Shown: positions 44,758 to 56,184, numbered from the stretch's first letter. The stretch is DNA of 64,000 nt from Leptolyngbya sp. SIO1E4 (GCA_010672825.2 JAAHFU020000002.1:942001-1006000), one strand, 5' to 3'. Numbers and translations are program-made. The notes: a model not told the origin generated them from the sequence alone.

Positions 44758-46755
44758 ATGGTAGAACCCCACACTCACCACGGCTGCTGTGGGGCGGAAG
44801 AATCGCTTCCGCCTAGCCCGGTCTCTTTGGCTTCAGCAGGTTGCTGTGGCCACGATCATGAGCACGGCCATGACCATGATCATGAAGCGTTTGATCTGCG
44901 CCGGGAACTGATCCCAATTGTGATCGCGACCGTTCTTTTGTTAGTCGGGCTGATTTTTCATGATCCGCTACACAATACCCCCTTTGCCATTGCCGAATAT
45001 CTGGTTCTGATGCCGGCTTACCTGATTAGCGGGGGACATGTTTTGACCACTGCTGGGCGCAATATTCTGCGGGGACGCATCTTTGACGAAAACTTTTTGA
45101 TGACGATCGCAACCTTAGGGGCAATTGCTATTCATGAGCTGCCAGAAGCGGTCGGCGTGATGCTGTTCTTTCAGGTTGGGGAAATGTTCCAGGGGTATTC
45201 GGTGGGGCGATCGCGGCGATCGATTCAAGCCTTGCTAGAAGTGCGACCTGACCGCGCTAATCTCAAGGTGAATGGCGCGATTGCATCTGTCTCCCCTGAA
45301 TCTGTCGCGATCGGAGACATGATTTTGGTTCGCCCGGGTGAAAAAATCCCGCTAGATGGCGAAGTGTTAGACGGTAAGTCTCAGGTGGATACTTCCGCGC
45401 TCACGGGAGAGTCTGTTCCTCAAACGGTAGCGGTCGGCGAGTCTGTCTTGGCGGGCATGATTAACCAGTCTGGAACCCTTACGGTGCGGGTCACCAAGCT
45501 CTTTAGCGAGTCGTCTATCGCTAAAATTCTGGAGCTGGTGGAAAACGCGAGCAGTAAAAAGGCCAGGACTGAAAAATTCATGACCCGCTTTGCTCGCTAT
45601 TACACCCCTGTGGTGGTGGTTCTCTCGCTAGCGGTGGCCATCCTTCCACCCCTATTGATCAGCGGGGCGTCTCAAGCGGTCTGGACCTATCGTGCTCTGG
45701 TGTTGTTGGTGATTTCTTGCCCCTGTGGCTTGGTCATTAGCATTCCCCTGGGCTATTTTGGCGGCGTGGGTGGGGCTGCCAAGCGCGGCATTTTAGTCAA
45801 AGGCTCTATGTTTTTAGATGCCTTGACCCAGGTGCAAACCGTTGTGTTCGACAAGACCGGCACCCTGACCCAGGGCAACTTTTGTGTCACAGACGTGATT
45901 TCCCACAACGGGCTCAGCTCACAACAGTTGCTAGAACTTGCGACCCAGGCCGAATCACAGTCTAACCATCCGGTGGCCCAGTCGATTCGGCAGGCCTACG
46001 GACAGGCTGTAAATGATGCTGGGGTGCGAGACTATGAAGAAATCTCCGGCCACGGCATTCGTGCCCGTGTGAATGGACGCACTGTATTGGTCGGCAATGA
46101 CCGCCTCCTCCACCGGGAAGCCATTCCCCATGATGTCTGTGCGGTAGATGGAACGGTTGCTCATTTAGCCGTCGATGGTGAATATACTGGGTGCATTGTT
46201 ATTGCCGACGAACTCAAAGAGGATGCGACCGAGGCAATTAGCACCCTCCGTCAGCAGGGCATTGCAACTGCCATGCTGACAGGAGATAGCCAGTCTGTGG
46301 CTGATCGTATTGCCCAACAATTAGGCGTCGACCACTACCGCGCTAATCTTTTACCCGAAGATAAAGTCGCGGCCCTAGAAGAATTTTTATCTCAGGCAAG
46401 GCAGACTAAGGGCAAAGTTGCCTTTGTGGGGGATGGTATTAACGATGCCCCTGTCATTGCCCGGGCAGATGTGGGGATGGCCATGGGAGGCTTAGGGTCG
46501 GATGCTGCCATTGAAACCGCTGATGTGGTGATTATGACCGATGCGCCCTCCAAGGTTGCTGAGGCCATTCAAATCGCTCACCGAACGCTACGTATCGTTT
46601 GGCAGAACATCGTTTTGGCACTCGCGGTAAAAGGCATATTTATTGCCCTCGGAGCCATAGGGATTGCCACGCTGTGGGAGGCTGTCTTTGCCGATGTGGG
46701 GGTGGCGCTACTGGCCATTCTGAATGCGGGCCGCATCCTCAAAAATAGTGAATGA
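44758..46755 (+). CDS. Zinc/cadmium-type P1B efflux ATPase (ZiaA/ZntA-like)
   Basis: 665 residues. The N-terminus lacks the usual ferredoxin-like heavy-metal domain. It instead has a His/Cys-rich segment with HTHHGCCGAEE, AGCCGHDHEHGHDHDHE within the first 45 residues, likely a metal-capture or sensing tail. The ATPase core has the transport motif C321-P-C323 (SCPCGLVIS), phosphorylation motif D365-KTGT, TGES in the actuator, HP motif (SNHPVAQS) and GDGINDAP. About eight transmembrane helices are present. It exports Zn2+ (possibly Cd2+ or Pb2+), presumably under the adjacent repressor. Confidence 0.93.
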   Translation: MVEPHTHHGCCGAEESLPPSPVSLASAGCCGHDHEHGHDHDHEAFDLRRELIPIVIATVLLLVGLIFHDPLHNTPFAIAEYLVLMPAYLISGGHVLTTAGRNILRGRIFDENFLMTIATLGAIAIHELPEAVGVMLFFQVGEMFQGYSVGRSRRSIQALLEVRPDRANLKVNGAIASVSPESVAIGDMILVRPGEKIPLDGEVLDGKSQVDTSALTGESVPQTVAVGESVLAGMINQSGTLTVRVTKLFSESSIAKILELVENASSKKARTEKFMTRFARYYTPVVVVLSLAVAILPPLLISGASQAVWTYRALVLLVISCPCGLVISIPLGYFGGVGGAAKRGILVKGSMFLDALTQVQTVVFDKTGTLTQGNFCVTDVISHNGLSSQQLLELATQAESQSNHPVAQSIRQAYGQAVNDAGVRDYEEISGHGIRARVNGRTVLVGNDRLLHREAIPHDVCAVDGTVAHLAVDGEYTGCIVIADELKEDATEAISTLRQQGIATAMLTGDSQSVADRIAQQLGVDHYRANLLPEDKVAALEEFLSQARQTKGKVAFVGDGINDAPVIARADVGMAMGGLGSDAAIETADVVIMTDAPSKVAEAIQIAHRTLRIVWQNIVLALAVKGIFIALGAIGIATLWEAVFADVGVALLAILNAGRILKNSE

Positions 46756-46764
46756 TTAGCAATC

Positions 46765-46792
46765 AGCCCAGGCTTGTCACCAAGCCTGGGCT
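46765..46792. terminator. Strong hairpin after the ATPase gene
   Basis: AGCCCAGGCTTG and CAAGCCTGGGCT form a perfect 12-base-pair stem around TCAC, 10 bases after the stop codon. No T tract follows, but position suggests transcript termination or mRNA 3'-end protection. Confidence 0.6.
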
Positions 46793-47065
46793 AAATACTA
46801 GACTCTGTGAATAGGCTCTAATAGCATCCCCTAACGCTGTGGACATTCAACTCACCCCATTCACGGGCGTTTGTGATAAAGCTTATAGACACTATCCACA
46901 CAAATACTAAGGATCGGCAGACATTGCCGGCTGGGCAGATGACCCTGAGGCTACGATGCTCCTATAATCAGCGTTTTCGCCGTTGAGCGGTGATTTATGC
47001 GATGGGATTTAAATGCCTGTCTCTAAGCGAACGAAATTCCGTTCTCCGGCTGTAACGGATCCACC

Positions 47066-47082
47066 ATGTTCACCCTGAACAT
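47066..47082. promoter_or_regulatory. TGAACA-type palindrome before dppB
   Basis: ATGTTCACCCTGAACAT is a perfect inverted repeat with the same TGAACA/TGTTCA half-sites as the operator at 43981 but opposite half-site orientation. It is 25-75 bases before the possible dppB starts. It may place the permease genes under the zinc repressor or a related regulator, which is inference. Confidence 0.55.
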
Positions 47083-47154
47083 TTAGGGGGGCTAGACTTC
47101 CCTTCAATGACGGCAACGGCCTCAGATGAGCTGTTATCGTCCTCATCCATCGTT

Positions 47155-48078
47155 ATGACCCGGTATATTGTTAAGCGCATTCTCAGCGGCATCTTCACTA
47201 TTTGGGTGACGACCGTGGCGGTAACGCTACTCATCCATCTCGTGCCTGGGGATCCGGTGCAAATCATGTTTGCTCAGTCTCAGTCCACCACGCCGGAGCA
47301 AATTGAGCAGATTCGATCGCAGCTTGGCCTCGATCGCCCCCTCTACGAGCAGTACTTTTTGTATATGAGCCGCGTTTTACAAGGAGACTTTGGCACCACT
47401 ATTCGGGGAAATCAGCCGGTACTAGAGCTATTGCTGGTGCGCCTGCCCAATACCCTGATGCTGGCCCTCAGCAGCCTCATAATCACCATGATTGTAGGCG
47501 TTACGGCAGGGTTTTTTGCCGCCTACAAACGGGGCACCTGGATGGATACCACCCTGATGACCGGGGCGATTATTGGCATCTCGATTCCTAGCTTTTGGCT
47601 GGGGCTGATGTTGATGTATGTGTTTTCCCTGCGGTTGGGATGGTTACCAGTATCGGGGACGGACTTCAAGAACCTGATCTTACCGGCGCTGACGTTAGGG
47701 CTAGCAAATGCTGCCTCCGTATCGCGGCTGACGCGATCGTCCATGCTGGATGTGCTTGCTCAGGACTACATGCGAACGGCGCGGGCTAAAGGCTTGGCCG
47801 AAACCCTAGTGCTGTCGCGCCACGCACTGCGCAACGGTCTGATCAATGTGGTGAATATGTTGGGGCTGCAGTTCACTTACATGATGGGCGGCGCGATCGT
47901 AGTAGAAAACGTGTTTGCCTGGAACGGGATTGGGCGACTGGCAATTCAATCCATCTTCCAGCGAGATTACCCAACGATTCAGGGATTTATTCTGATTTTT
48001 GCCACGGTGGTGGTTGCAGTCTCAATCATCTTAGATCTGCTCTACGCCTGGATTGATCCTCGCATCACCTATCACTGA
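47155..48078 (+). CDS. dppB: Oligopeptide/nickel-type ABC transporter permease (DppB)
   Basis: The ATG at 47155 gives MTRYIVKRILSGIFTIW, the normal DppB start (307 residues). An upstream in-frame ATG at 47107 would add 16 residues. About six transmembrane helices. The N-terminal helix is followed by PGDPVQIMF and TPEQIEQIRSQLGLD, then FGTTIRGNQPV, and the inner loop DYMRTARAKGL..HALRNGL with the EAA motif. It overlaps dppC by one base. It forms the channel with DppC. Confidence 0.92.
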   Translation: MTRYIVKRILSGIFTIWVTTVAVTLLIHLVPGDPVQIMFAQSQSTTPEQIEQIRSQLGLDRPLYEQYFLYMSRVLQGDFGTTIRGNQPVLELLLVRLPNTLMLALSSLIITMIVGVTAGFFAAYKRGTWMDTTLMTGAIIGISIPSFWLGLMLMYVFSLRLGWLPVSGTDFKNLILPALTLGLANAASVSRLTRSSMLDVLAQDYMRTARAKGLAETLVLSRHALRNGLINVVNMLGLQFTYMMGGAIVVENVFAWNGIGRLAIQSIFQRDYPTIQGFILIFATVVVAVSIILDLLYAWIDPRITYH

Positions 48079-48968
48079 TGACTCCACAGGTTTCTACGGT
48101 TTCTGAACAGAGCGGTTTGGCTACCAAAATCGCTGACTTGGGTCAGTTTTTCAAACGGCTGTTAAAGAGCCCCAGCGCCAAGATTGGCGGAGCGATTTGT
48201 TTGATGCTGGTGGTGACGGCCATTTTTGCGCCCATGATCGCCCCTTACGACCCCACTGAGTTAGGGGTGGGTCAGGCGCTGCAGCCCCCAACCTGGCAGA
48301 ACTGGTTTGGCACCGATGAATTTGGCCGAGATTTGTTCAGTCGCATCGTTTACGGTTCTCGATTGACGCTCTATGTGGGCCTGATTGCCGTGGGTATCTC
48401 CATGACGGTGGGGGTGTTGGTGGGGCTAGTGGCTGGGTATGTTGGCGGCTGGCTAGAAACTGTGCTGATGCGGATGGTAGATGTGCTGTTTTCCTTTACG
48501 GAAACGCTGATTGCCCTCGCCGCTGTTGCCGTGTTAGGGCCAAGCCTGACTAACGCCATGATTGCCGTTGGCATTAGCTCCATCCCGTTTTATGCTCGCA
48601 TCACCTATGGGGCTGTCCTGGTTGAGAAAAATAAGGAATATTTCAAGGCTGCCCAGGCGATCGGGGCAAAACATTTGCGACTGATTTTTCGCCATATTTT
48701 GCCCAATATTCTTTCTCCCATCATTGTGGTGGCTACCGTGGGGGTGTCTGTGGCGGTATTGTCGGCGTCAGCCCTATCGTTTTTAGGGTTGGGGGCTCAA
48801 CCGCCCTCCCCAGAATGGGGTGCCATGTTGGCGGCAGGACGCGATTACTTTAAGCGGGCCCCCTGGATCACCACCTTTCCAGGGGTTGCGATCGCCCTCA
48901 CTGTCCTGGGCTTCAACCTTTTAGGAGATGCCCTGCGCGAAGCCTTAGATCCCCAACAACGGACGTGA
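48078..48968 (+). CDS. dppC: Oligopeptide/nickel-type ABC transporter permease (DppC)
   Basis: 296 residues with about six transmembrane helices. Family features are FAPMIAPYDPTE, NWFGTDEFGRDLFSRIVYG, the EAA loop EYFKAAQAIGAKHLRLIFRH and FLGLGAQPPSPEWGAML. Its start overlaps the dppB stop (TGATG), so the two are translationally coupled. A 107-base gap precedes the ATPase genes. Confidence 0.93.
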   Translation: MTPQVSTVSEQSGLATKIADLGQFFKRLLKSPSAKIGGAICLMLVVTAIFAPMIAPYDPTELGVGQALQPPTWQNWFGTDEFGRDLFSRIVYGSRLTLYVGLIAVGISMTVGVLVGLVAGYVGGWLETVLMRMVDVLFSFTETLIALAAVAVLGPSLTNAMIAVGISSIPFYARITYGAVLVEKNKEYFKAAQAIGAKHLRLIFRHILPNILSPIIVVATVGVSVAVLSASALSFLGLGAQPPSPEWGAMLAAGRDYFKRAPWITTFPGVAIALTVLGFNLLGDALREALDPQQRT

Positions 48969-49075
48969 AGGCTGGCTGAGCTTACGGTAAATCTGTCGTA
49001 TTCGTTAGAACCCCTCCCCCTACAGTCCATTCCCCGGCCCCTTTCCCCTTGCCCCTTTTTCCCCTCCCCTCCCCT

Positions 49076-50083
49076 ATGCCTCTGCTCGACGTTAAAACCC
49101 TGCAAACGCGCTTTTCCACGGATGGTGGTGTTGTCCATGCGGTCAACGACGTATCGTTTCAAGTCAACGAGCAAGAAACTGTCGGGATTGTCGGCGAGTC
49201 GGGTTCAGGCAAGAGCATGACCATGTTGTCGGTGATGCGGCTCGTGCCTGACCCTCCTGGAAAAATTACCGGCGGCCAGGTTTGGTTTGAAGGGCAGGAT
49301 TTGCTGCAGCTCGGTCTGCCCCAGATGCGGCAGATTCGGGGCAATCGTATCGCCATGATTTTCCAAGATCCCATGACGTCACTGAATCCTGTGCTGACGG
49401 TGGAGAGACAGCTGACCGAGGCGATTCGCATGCACTTGAATTTTGGCAAGGGTGAGGCTCGCGATCGCGCCATTGAACTACTAGAAAATGTCGGTATCCC
49501 CGCTGCCCGCGATCGCATCCGTAACTATCCGCACCAGTTTTCAGGAGGGATGCGACAGCGGGTGATGATTGCCATGGGGCTAGCCTGCAACCCCAAACTC
49601 CTAATTGCCGATGAACCCACCACCGCCCTAGACGTGACGATTCAGGCGCAGATTGTTGCGCTCATAAAGCGACTCAAAGCAGAACTCGGGATGGCCGTCA
49701 TTTGGATCACCCACGACCTCTCCCTGCTGGCTAGCCTCGCTGACCGCATCTTAGTGATGTATGCCGGGCAAATTGTAGAGTCCGCGCCGCTCCATCAACT
49801 CTATGCCAACCCCCGCCATCCTTATACTCTAGGGCTGTTGCAGAGCATCCCTCGCCTGGATGAAGCTCAAAAAACTGCCCTGAAACCAGTACAGGGCATG
49901 CCCCCAGACCTGACAAACTATCCCCAAGGTTGCCCCTTCGCCCCCCGCTGCCCCTTTGCTGAAGACCGCTGTCATCAAGAAGATCCCATTCTAGAATCCG
50001 TTGGCGATAACCATACTGTTGCCTGCTGGGTCAAACCCAATGGTGCCCAAGCCTTAGCCCAGACCTCGGCGATCGCCCATTAA
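49076..50083 (+). CDS. dppD: Oligopeptide ABC transporter ATPase (DppD)
   Basis: The ATG at 49076 gives 335 residues. A TTG at 49049 adds an improbable leader. Walker A is GESGSGKS, the ABC signature is FSGGMRQRV, Walker B is [12 protein letters not shown]. The C-terminal oligopeptide-transporter Cys motif is present ([16 protein letters not shown]). It powers import through DppB/DppC together with DppF. Confidence 0.93.
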   Translation: MPLLDVKTLQTRFSTDGGVVHAVNDVSFQVNEQETVGIVGESGSGKSMTMLSVMRLVPDPPGKITGGQVWFEGQDLLQLGLPQMRQIRGNRIAMIFQDPMTSLNPVLTVERQLTEAIRMHLNFGKGEARDRAIELLENVGIPAARDRIRNYPHQFSGGMRQRVMIAMGLACNPKLLIADEPTTALDVTIQAQIVALIKRLKAELGMAVIWITHDLSLLASLADRILVMYAGQIVESAPLHQLYANPRHPYTLGLLQSIPRLDEAQKTALKPVQGMPPDLTNYPQGCPFAPRCPFAEDRCHQEDPILESVGDNHTVACWVKPNGAQALAQTSAIAH

Positions 50084-50156
50084 TTAACCCTTTCCGACAC
50101 CCTGCTCGCACCCCCTTACTCCTGCACCCATCCACTCCTCCTCCCCCGCTCCCCCC

Positions 50157-51146
50157 ATGGCCCCCCCTGCTCCCCTCATCCGAGTCGAAGATCTGAAAGT
50201 TCACTTTCCCGTTATGCGGGGCATTCTCTTGCAGCGCCAGGTGGGCAGTGTGAAAGCCGTTGATGGCCTAACCTTTCATATTCAAAAAGGCGAAACGCTG
50301 GGCTTAGTCGGGGAATCTGGTTGCGGTAAGAGCACCACGGGACGGGCGATTCTACAGCTAGAGCAGCTCACCTCAGGCAAAGTCTTTTTCGAAACGTCAG
50401 AACTGACCCAGCTAACGGGTGAACCCCTGCGACAGCAGCGACGAGAGATGCAGATGATCTTTCAAGATCCCTATGCTTCCTTGAATCCCCGCATGACCGT
50501 AGGCAGCATCGTCGGGGAACCCTTGACCGTTCACGGGTTAGCCTCAGGGAAAGAAAAACGAGAGCGGGTAGCGCATCTGTTGCATACAGTGGGCCTAGAT
50601 CCCAAATTCATTAGTCGCTACCCCCATGAGTTTTCTGGTGGACAGCGGCAGCGGGTCGTCATTGCTCGGGCGCTGGCAGTCAACCCCAAATTCATTGTTG
50701 CCGATGAGCCCATTGCAGCGCTGGATGTGTCAATTCAGGCCCAGGTGGTGAACCTGATGCAGGATTTGCAGGCTGAATTCGGCCTGACCTATCTGTTTAT
50801 TGCCCATGATCTCAGCGTAGTGCGCCACATTTCTGAACGCGTGGCCGTCATGTATCTGGGCAAGGTGGTGGAACTGGCTGATCGAATATCTCTCTATGAA
50901 AATGCGTTGCACCCCTATACTCAGGCGCTTCTCTCTGCTATTCCCATTCCGGATCCTGCGATAGAGGCAAAGCGCGATCGCATTATTTTGCAAGGAGACG
51001 TTCCCAGCCCGACCCATCCCCCCCAGGGCTGTCGCTTTCATACCCGTTGCCCATTCGTCATGGAAGCCTGCCGTCAAGAGCCTGAGCCCGCGTTTAAAGA
51101 TGCAGGGAATGGCCATTACGTAGCGTGCCATTTGGTGCATGAATGA
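50157..51146 (+). CDS. dppF: Oligopeptide ABC transporter ATPase (DppF)
   Basis: 329 residues. Walker A is GESGCGKS, signature FSGGQRQRV, Walker [13 protein letters not shown]. The C-terminal Cys motif [16 protein letters not shown] is typical of the OppF/DppF type. It follows dppD after 73 pyrimidine-rich bases. It completes a four-gene transporter unit whose binding protein gene is separated upstream. Confidence 0.93.
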   Translation: MAPPAPLIRVEDLKVHFPVMRGILLQRQVGSVKAVDGLTFHIQKGETLGLVGESGCGKSTTGRAILQLEQLTSGKVFFETSELTQLTGEPLRQQRREMQMIFQDPYASLNPRMTVGSIVGEPLTVHGLASGKEKRERVAHLLHTVGLDPKFISRYPHEFSGGQRQRVVIARALAVNPKFIVADEPIAALDVSIQAQVVNLMQDLQAEFGLTYLFIAHDLSVVRHISERVAVMYLGKVVELADRISLYENALHPYTQALLSAIPIPDPAIEAKRDRIILQGDVPSPTHPPQGCRFHTRCPFVMEACRQEPEPAFKDAGNGHYVACHLVHE

Positions 51147-51262
51147 AGGGGCAATGGATGAGCTGATACTCAGTGACTCATCAGGAGATTTTCAGCTAAT
51201 CTAGGCAAAATGGCATCATGAGCAATTTGCTTTGTGTGTTCCCTGGTAAGACGATAGCTACT

Positions 51263-51649
51263 ATGTCCCATATTTTACTGATTGAAGATTATATGCCCCA
51301 CGCTCAACTCATGAGCATGGATCTGACTGAAGCAGGGTATCAAGTCAGCACGTATCAGACAGGCGAGTCGGCGTTAGCCGCCCTATCATCTTTCACCCCT
51401 GACCTGATTGTGCTGGATTGGCGATTGCCAGGTTTGGATGGGGTTGAGGTTTGTCGGCAATTGCGAGCAACGGGCTATACCCAACCAATTTTGTTTGTGA
51501 CCGCCATGGCAGAAGATGCGAACGTACGCAAAGGCTTAGCTGCAGGGGCCGATGCTTATCTAGCAAAGCCTTTTGCGCCACAGGTGTTGTTAAGGGCGAT
51601 CGCCCATCATCTCCAGGGTCACGAGAATTCTAATAGCTCAGCTGCTTAG
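51263..51649 (+). CDS. Single-domain response regulator
   Basis: The ATG at 51263 gives 128 residues (an ATG at 51218 adds a leader of 15). CheY-like receiver: acidic pocket E8-D9, phospho-acceptor D52 in LIVLDWRLPGLDG, a Thr in VTAMAED and the conserved Lys in AYLAKPFAP. There is no output domain. Its 3' end overlaps the 3' end of the opposite-strand histidine kinase by four bases. The pair could form a signalling system, although they are convergent rather than co-transcribed. Confidence 0.88.
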   Translation: MSHILLIEDYMPHAQLMSMDLTEAGYQVSTYQTGESALAALSSFTPDLIVLDWRLPGLDGVEVCRQLRATGYTQPILFVTAMAEDANVRKGLAAGADAYLAKPFAPQVLLRAIAHHLQGHENSNSSAA

Positions 51650-53841
51650 CTCCTGTGGAGCGGTATCTGTACCGTCACGGTGGTGCCAGTTTCGGCGGAT
51701 GAGGCGATGCTGAAGGTGCCGTGGTGGGCTTCAACAATCCGTCGTGTGATAGCAAGGCCAAGGCCGTTGCCAGATGATTTGGTTGTAAAGAAGGGCTGGC
51801 TCAGCTTTGGCAAAATCTCAGGTGGAATCGGCGCGCCGCCATTGTGGACTTTGAGAATCGCAAATTTAGTATTTTCTACCAGCGAACAGGTGATAGTTTC
51901 ACCTGCTACGACGGCTTCACAGGCATTGCTAAGGAGGTTAATAACAACCTGCTTAAGTCGATCGCGATCGCCCTTAACGCGCCCCAACTGATTGAACCCA
52001 GTGGTGTGAATAATCCGATCAGCCGCCACAGGCTGATGGCAAAATTCATCGCACAGCTTTTGTAGAAACTCTCCAATGGCGAGGGGTTCTAAATCGAGCA
52101 ATTGTTCGCGGGCATACATCAAAATTTCATTGAGCAGCCGCTGCAATCGTTCTGATTCTTCGAGGGCAAATGCCAGACGCATTCTGGCGCGTTCAGGCAA
52201 GTCCATCTGCTCAAAGGCATGGAGCCCCATCAGCACTGTCGTGAGCGGATTGCGGACTTCATGAACAATCATGGCAGCCAGCTCACCAATTTCTGCCAGG
52301 CGAGCCTGGGCCTTTTCCATCTGTTTGCGGGCGGTGATGTCTCGGGCTAAGGCTAGGAGCACCGCTCGTCCCCCAATTTCAATGCGCCCTAATCGCACCT
52401 CCACCGGGAATTGGCTGCCATCTTTGCGCTGATGTATCCCTTCTCGGGTCACTGACTGCCCCGGCTGCATTGTCCAATCATGCTCCAGATCCACCATGGA
52501 AACCGCCTTTTGGATATCCGGGACTGACAGTTTCAACAGTTCATCACGGGCGTACCCTAGGGTGTGACAGGCCTCTTGGTTAACATCCAAAAAGCATCCG
52601 TTGGTGTTGACCACAAACAAGGCATCGGTGGCTTGTTCTACTAACGTCCGAAACCGTTGTTCACTCTCCCGTAGCGCTTCTTCTGCGGCTTTGCGCTCAG
52701 TGATGTCGTTCATGACAGCTAAAATGCAGCACTGGCCATTTAGCTTCACGGTTTCTGCTGAAAACAGCACCGTTCGCAGATCGCCCGTCAAGGTGCGGAA
52801 GCGATATTCTTGGTTGCACAAGAATCCATCAGCTCGCAGAGGGATGAGCATATTGGCCCGATCCTCCGGGTTGGCCCACAGCCCTAACTGAATAGAGGTC
52901 TTCCCGATGATGGCTTCTCGATCAGCCTGATACAGATTGAGAAAACTATTGTTAACATCCAGCAGTTGCCCATTTTCAAGGATGCTGAGGCTCATGGGGT
53001 TGGGGCTGGCATAAAAGGATTTGGAGAACTTTTCTTCTGATAAGCGCAGCTCGGTTGCAGCTTGATTACGTTCTGTAATGGCTTCCCCGACTTGATTGAC
53101 CATCTCCTCAAAGGTGACGATCACCTCACCTAACTCGTCCTGACGGTTTGCCCCCCGTGGCATCGACTCAAAAGGCAGCGATCGCGCATCTTGATTTTGA
53201 CTCAGGGTTTCCCCAGCCCGGCGCAGATCACGACGCAGGGCCAACACAGGTGCAATCACAATGCGCTCCAAGACGATCATGGTAGCGCCAGTCACAAAGA
53301 CCGAAATAATGAGTACCAGCCCGGCAATGCGGGCAATGAAGTGGTAAAACTCGCGACCTACCCAGGTTGCATCGTGGCGAATGATGAGCTGATAGCGATC
53401 TTTCAGGGGAGACATTTCCCAAAGCGCGTCGTAGCGCTGGGTGCGGCGATTATAGTGATCGCCTCTAACCCCTCTCTGAATGACGCCTAGAATTTCCTGC
53501 AACCCTAATTCAGGGGCTTCCCCAAAGCTGCCTACCAGCGTTCCATCAGCTCGATACAGGGTTCCCCCAAGAACCACGCGGTTGTGCTGCAGGGTTTCGA
53601 GATAGCCCAATATGGTGGCATCGTCTGTTTCATCGAGATCCTGCTTGGTGCTCAACACCCCCTCAGCCTGAGCGGCCGATAAGGAGCGCAGATATTCCAA
53701 CAGTTCTCGCTCGCGGCGTATGACCGAGGGCACCAAAATAATGGCCTCAATCACCACGATACTGAGGAATACCCAGAAAACGATACGCCGCGACAATCGC
53801 GCCTTCCATAGGTTAGACGGTAGCCGTGGTTTTTGTCCCAT
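51646..53841 (-). CDS. Membrane sensor histidine kinase with HAMP-like and PAS domains
   Basis: 731 residues. Two transmembrane segments (about 18-38 and 165-187) bracket an extracytoplasmic sensor of about 125 residues. A HAMP-like linker (about 188-250), PAS (about 265-390), PAS with SxLDVNQEACHTLGY (about 395-505) and HisKA (H527 in VHEVRNPL) follow. The HATPase has the N-box VINLLSNACEA, and GNGLGLAITRRIV. There is no receiver. The kinase is adjacent to the convergent single-domain regulator, which is a plausible phosphoacceptor. Confidence 0.9.
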   Translation of the reverse strand: MGQKPRLPSNLWKARLSRRIVFWVFLSIVVIEAIILVPSVIRRERELLEYLRSLSAAQAEGVLSTKQDLDETDDATILGYLETLQHNRVVLGGTLYRADGTLVGSFGEAPELGLQEILGVIQRGVRGDHYNRRTQRYDALWEMSPLKDRYQLIIRHDATWVGREFYHFIARIAGLVLIISVFVTGATMIVLERIVIAPVLALRRDLRRAGETLSQNQDARSLPFESMPRGANRQDELGEVIVTFEEMVNQVGEAITERNQAATELRLSEEKFSKSFYASPNPMSLSILENGQLLDVNNSFLNLYQADREAIIGKTSIQLGLWANPEDRANMLIPLRADGFLCNQEYRFRTLTGDLRTVLFSAETVKLNGQCCILAVMNDITERKAAEEALRESEQRFRTLVEQATDALFVVNTNGCFLDVNQEACHTLGYARDELLKLSVPDIQKAVSMVDLEHDWTMQPGQSVTREGIHQRKDGSQFPVEVRLGRIEIGGRAVLLALARDITARKQMEKAQARLAEIGELAAMIVHEVRNPLTTVLMGLHAFEQMDLPERARMRLAFALEESERLQRLLNEILMYAREQLLDLEPLAIGEFLQKLCDEFCHQPVAADRIIHTTGFNQLGRVKGDRDRLKQVVINLLSNACEAVVAGETITCSLVENTKFAILKVHNGGAPIPPEILPKLSQPFFTTKSSGNGLGLAITRRIVEAHHGTFSIASSAETGTTVTVQIPLHRS

Positions 53842-53919
53842 GCCTGAGGCAGCCTACTGCAGAATTCCCCGTGGGCTTAATTGTAGTCGGCAATGTTAGT
53901 CTCTGTGTCAAGCCCATGA

Positions 53920-54747
53920 CTAAACTGGGGAATCGTAGCGTGCGATCGCGGTTTTGGTTTCGTAAGAATAAGCCGCAAAGTCGCCGATATAGGCTGTGTG
54001 GGTAATCAGACCGGTGGCTTTATTCCACAGGTGTAGCTGAAACGCGGGCGGCTCCATAACAAATGCGGCTGGGCTATCTGCAGAAAGCTTGAGAGCAACT
54101 TGATGGGCTACACTGGGGGCGACGCTCCCCAATGTCCCGGCCCAAACGGTTTGAATAGAACGGTGCAGGTGACCACAGGCCACCCGCTGCACACAGGGAT
54201 ACCGGGCGATGAGTTCAGCCAAGGCGTCATTCCCCTGGCAGCGTAAACGATCCATGCCCTGCAAGCCCGTCGTAAAGGGAGGATGGTGCATGAAAATTAT
54301 GGCAGGCTTGTCAGGTTTTTCTGCAAGCTGAGTCTCTAACCAGGCCAGCCGTTCAGCGTCCATGTTGCCATAGCTTTCTCCATCCACCAGCGTGTCTAGT
54401 ACGATGATGCGCACGGGATAGTCGTCTAAGACGTACTGCACGTAGCCTTCGGTGGGCATATAAGGCAAGCGAGGAAACACAGCGCGGAAAGCCGTGCGAT
54501 CGTCATGGTTGCCCATCGCGAGATACACCGGCGCTTTCAAGGGTGCCAGAATCTCTTTTAACATCTGATATTCTGCGGCAGTCCGCTCATCCACCAGATC
54601 CCCAGTTGCAACAATCATGTCAGGCTGGGGCTGCAGGCGATTTAGCTGCGCGACGGCAGCCTGCAGACACTGGTTGGTATCCACAATGCCATAGGCTTTT
54701 TCCCCGGCTGGCTGCACATGTAGATCAGAAATTTGTGCAATGATCAC
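53920..54747 (-). CDS. cpdA: Calcineurin-like phosphodiesterase, CpdA type
   Basis: 275 residues. The metallophosphoesterase motifs are in order: ISDLHV (D-x-H), TGDLVDE, MGNHDD, IFMHHPPF and CGHLHR. This is the pattern of the 3',5'-cyclic-AMP phosphodiesterase subfamily, so it may lower cAMP. Other nucleotide or phospholipid substrates remain possible. It lies downstream of hetR on the same strand with an 88-base gap. If co-transcribed, it would connect cAMP to hetR-linked differentiation, which is speculative. Confidence 0.82.
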   Translation of the reverse strand: MIIAQISDLHVQPAGEKAYGIVDTNQCLQAAVAQLNRLQPQPDMIVATGDLVDERTAAEYQMLKEILAPLKAPVYLAMGNHDDRTAFRAVFPRLPYMPTEGYVQYVLDDYPVRIIVLDTLVDGESYGNMDAERLAWLETQLAEKPDKPAIIFMHHPPFTTGLQGMDRLRCQGNDALAELIARYPCVQRVACGHLHRSIQTVWAGTLGSVAPSVAHQVALKLSADSPAAFVMEPPAFQLHLWNKATGLITHTAYIGDFAAYSYETKTAIARYDSPV

Positions 54748-54835
54748 AGGCCTTGTTCCTCTTGCTACACTGTCTTCGCCAGAGTAGCGCCTGGGTACAA
54801 GGGCACACTATCGCCTGTGCGACACCGTTGGTGGG

Positions 54836-56184
<1,349 letters not shown>

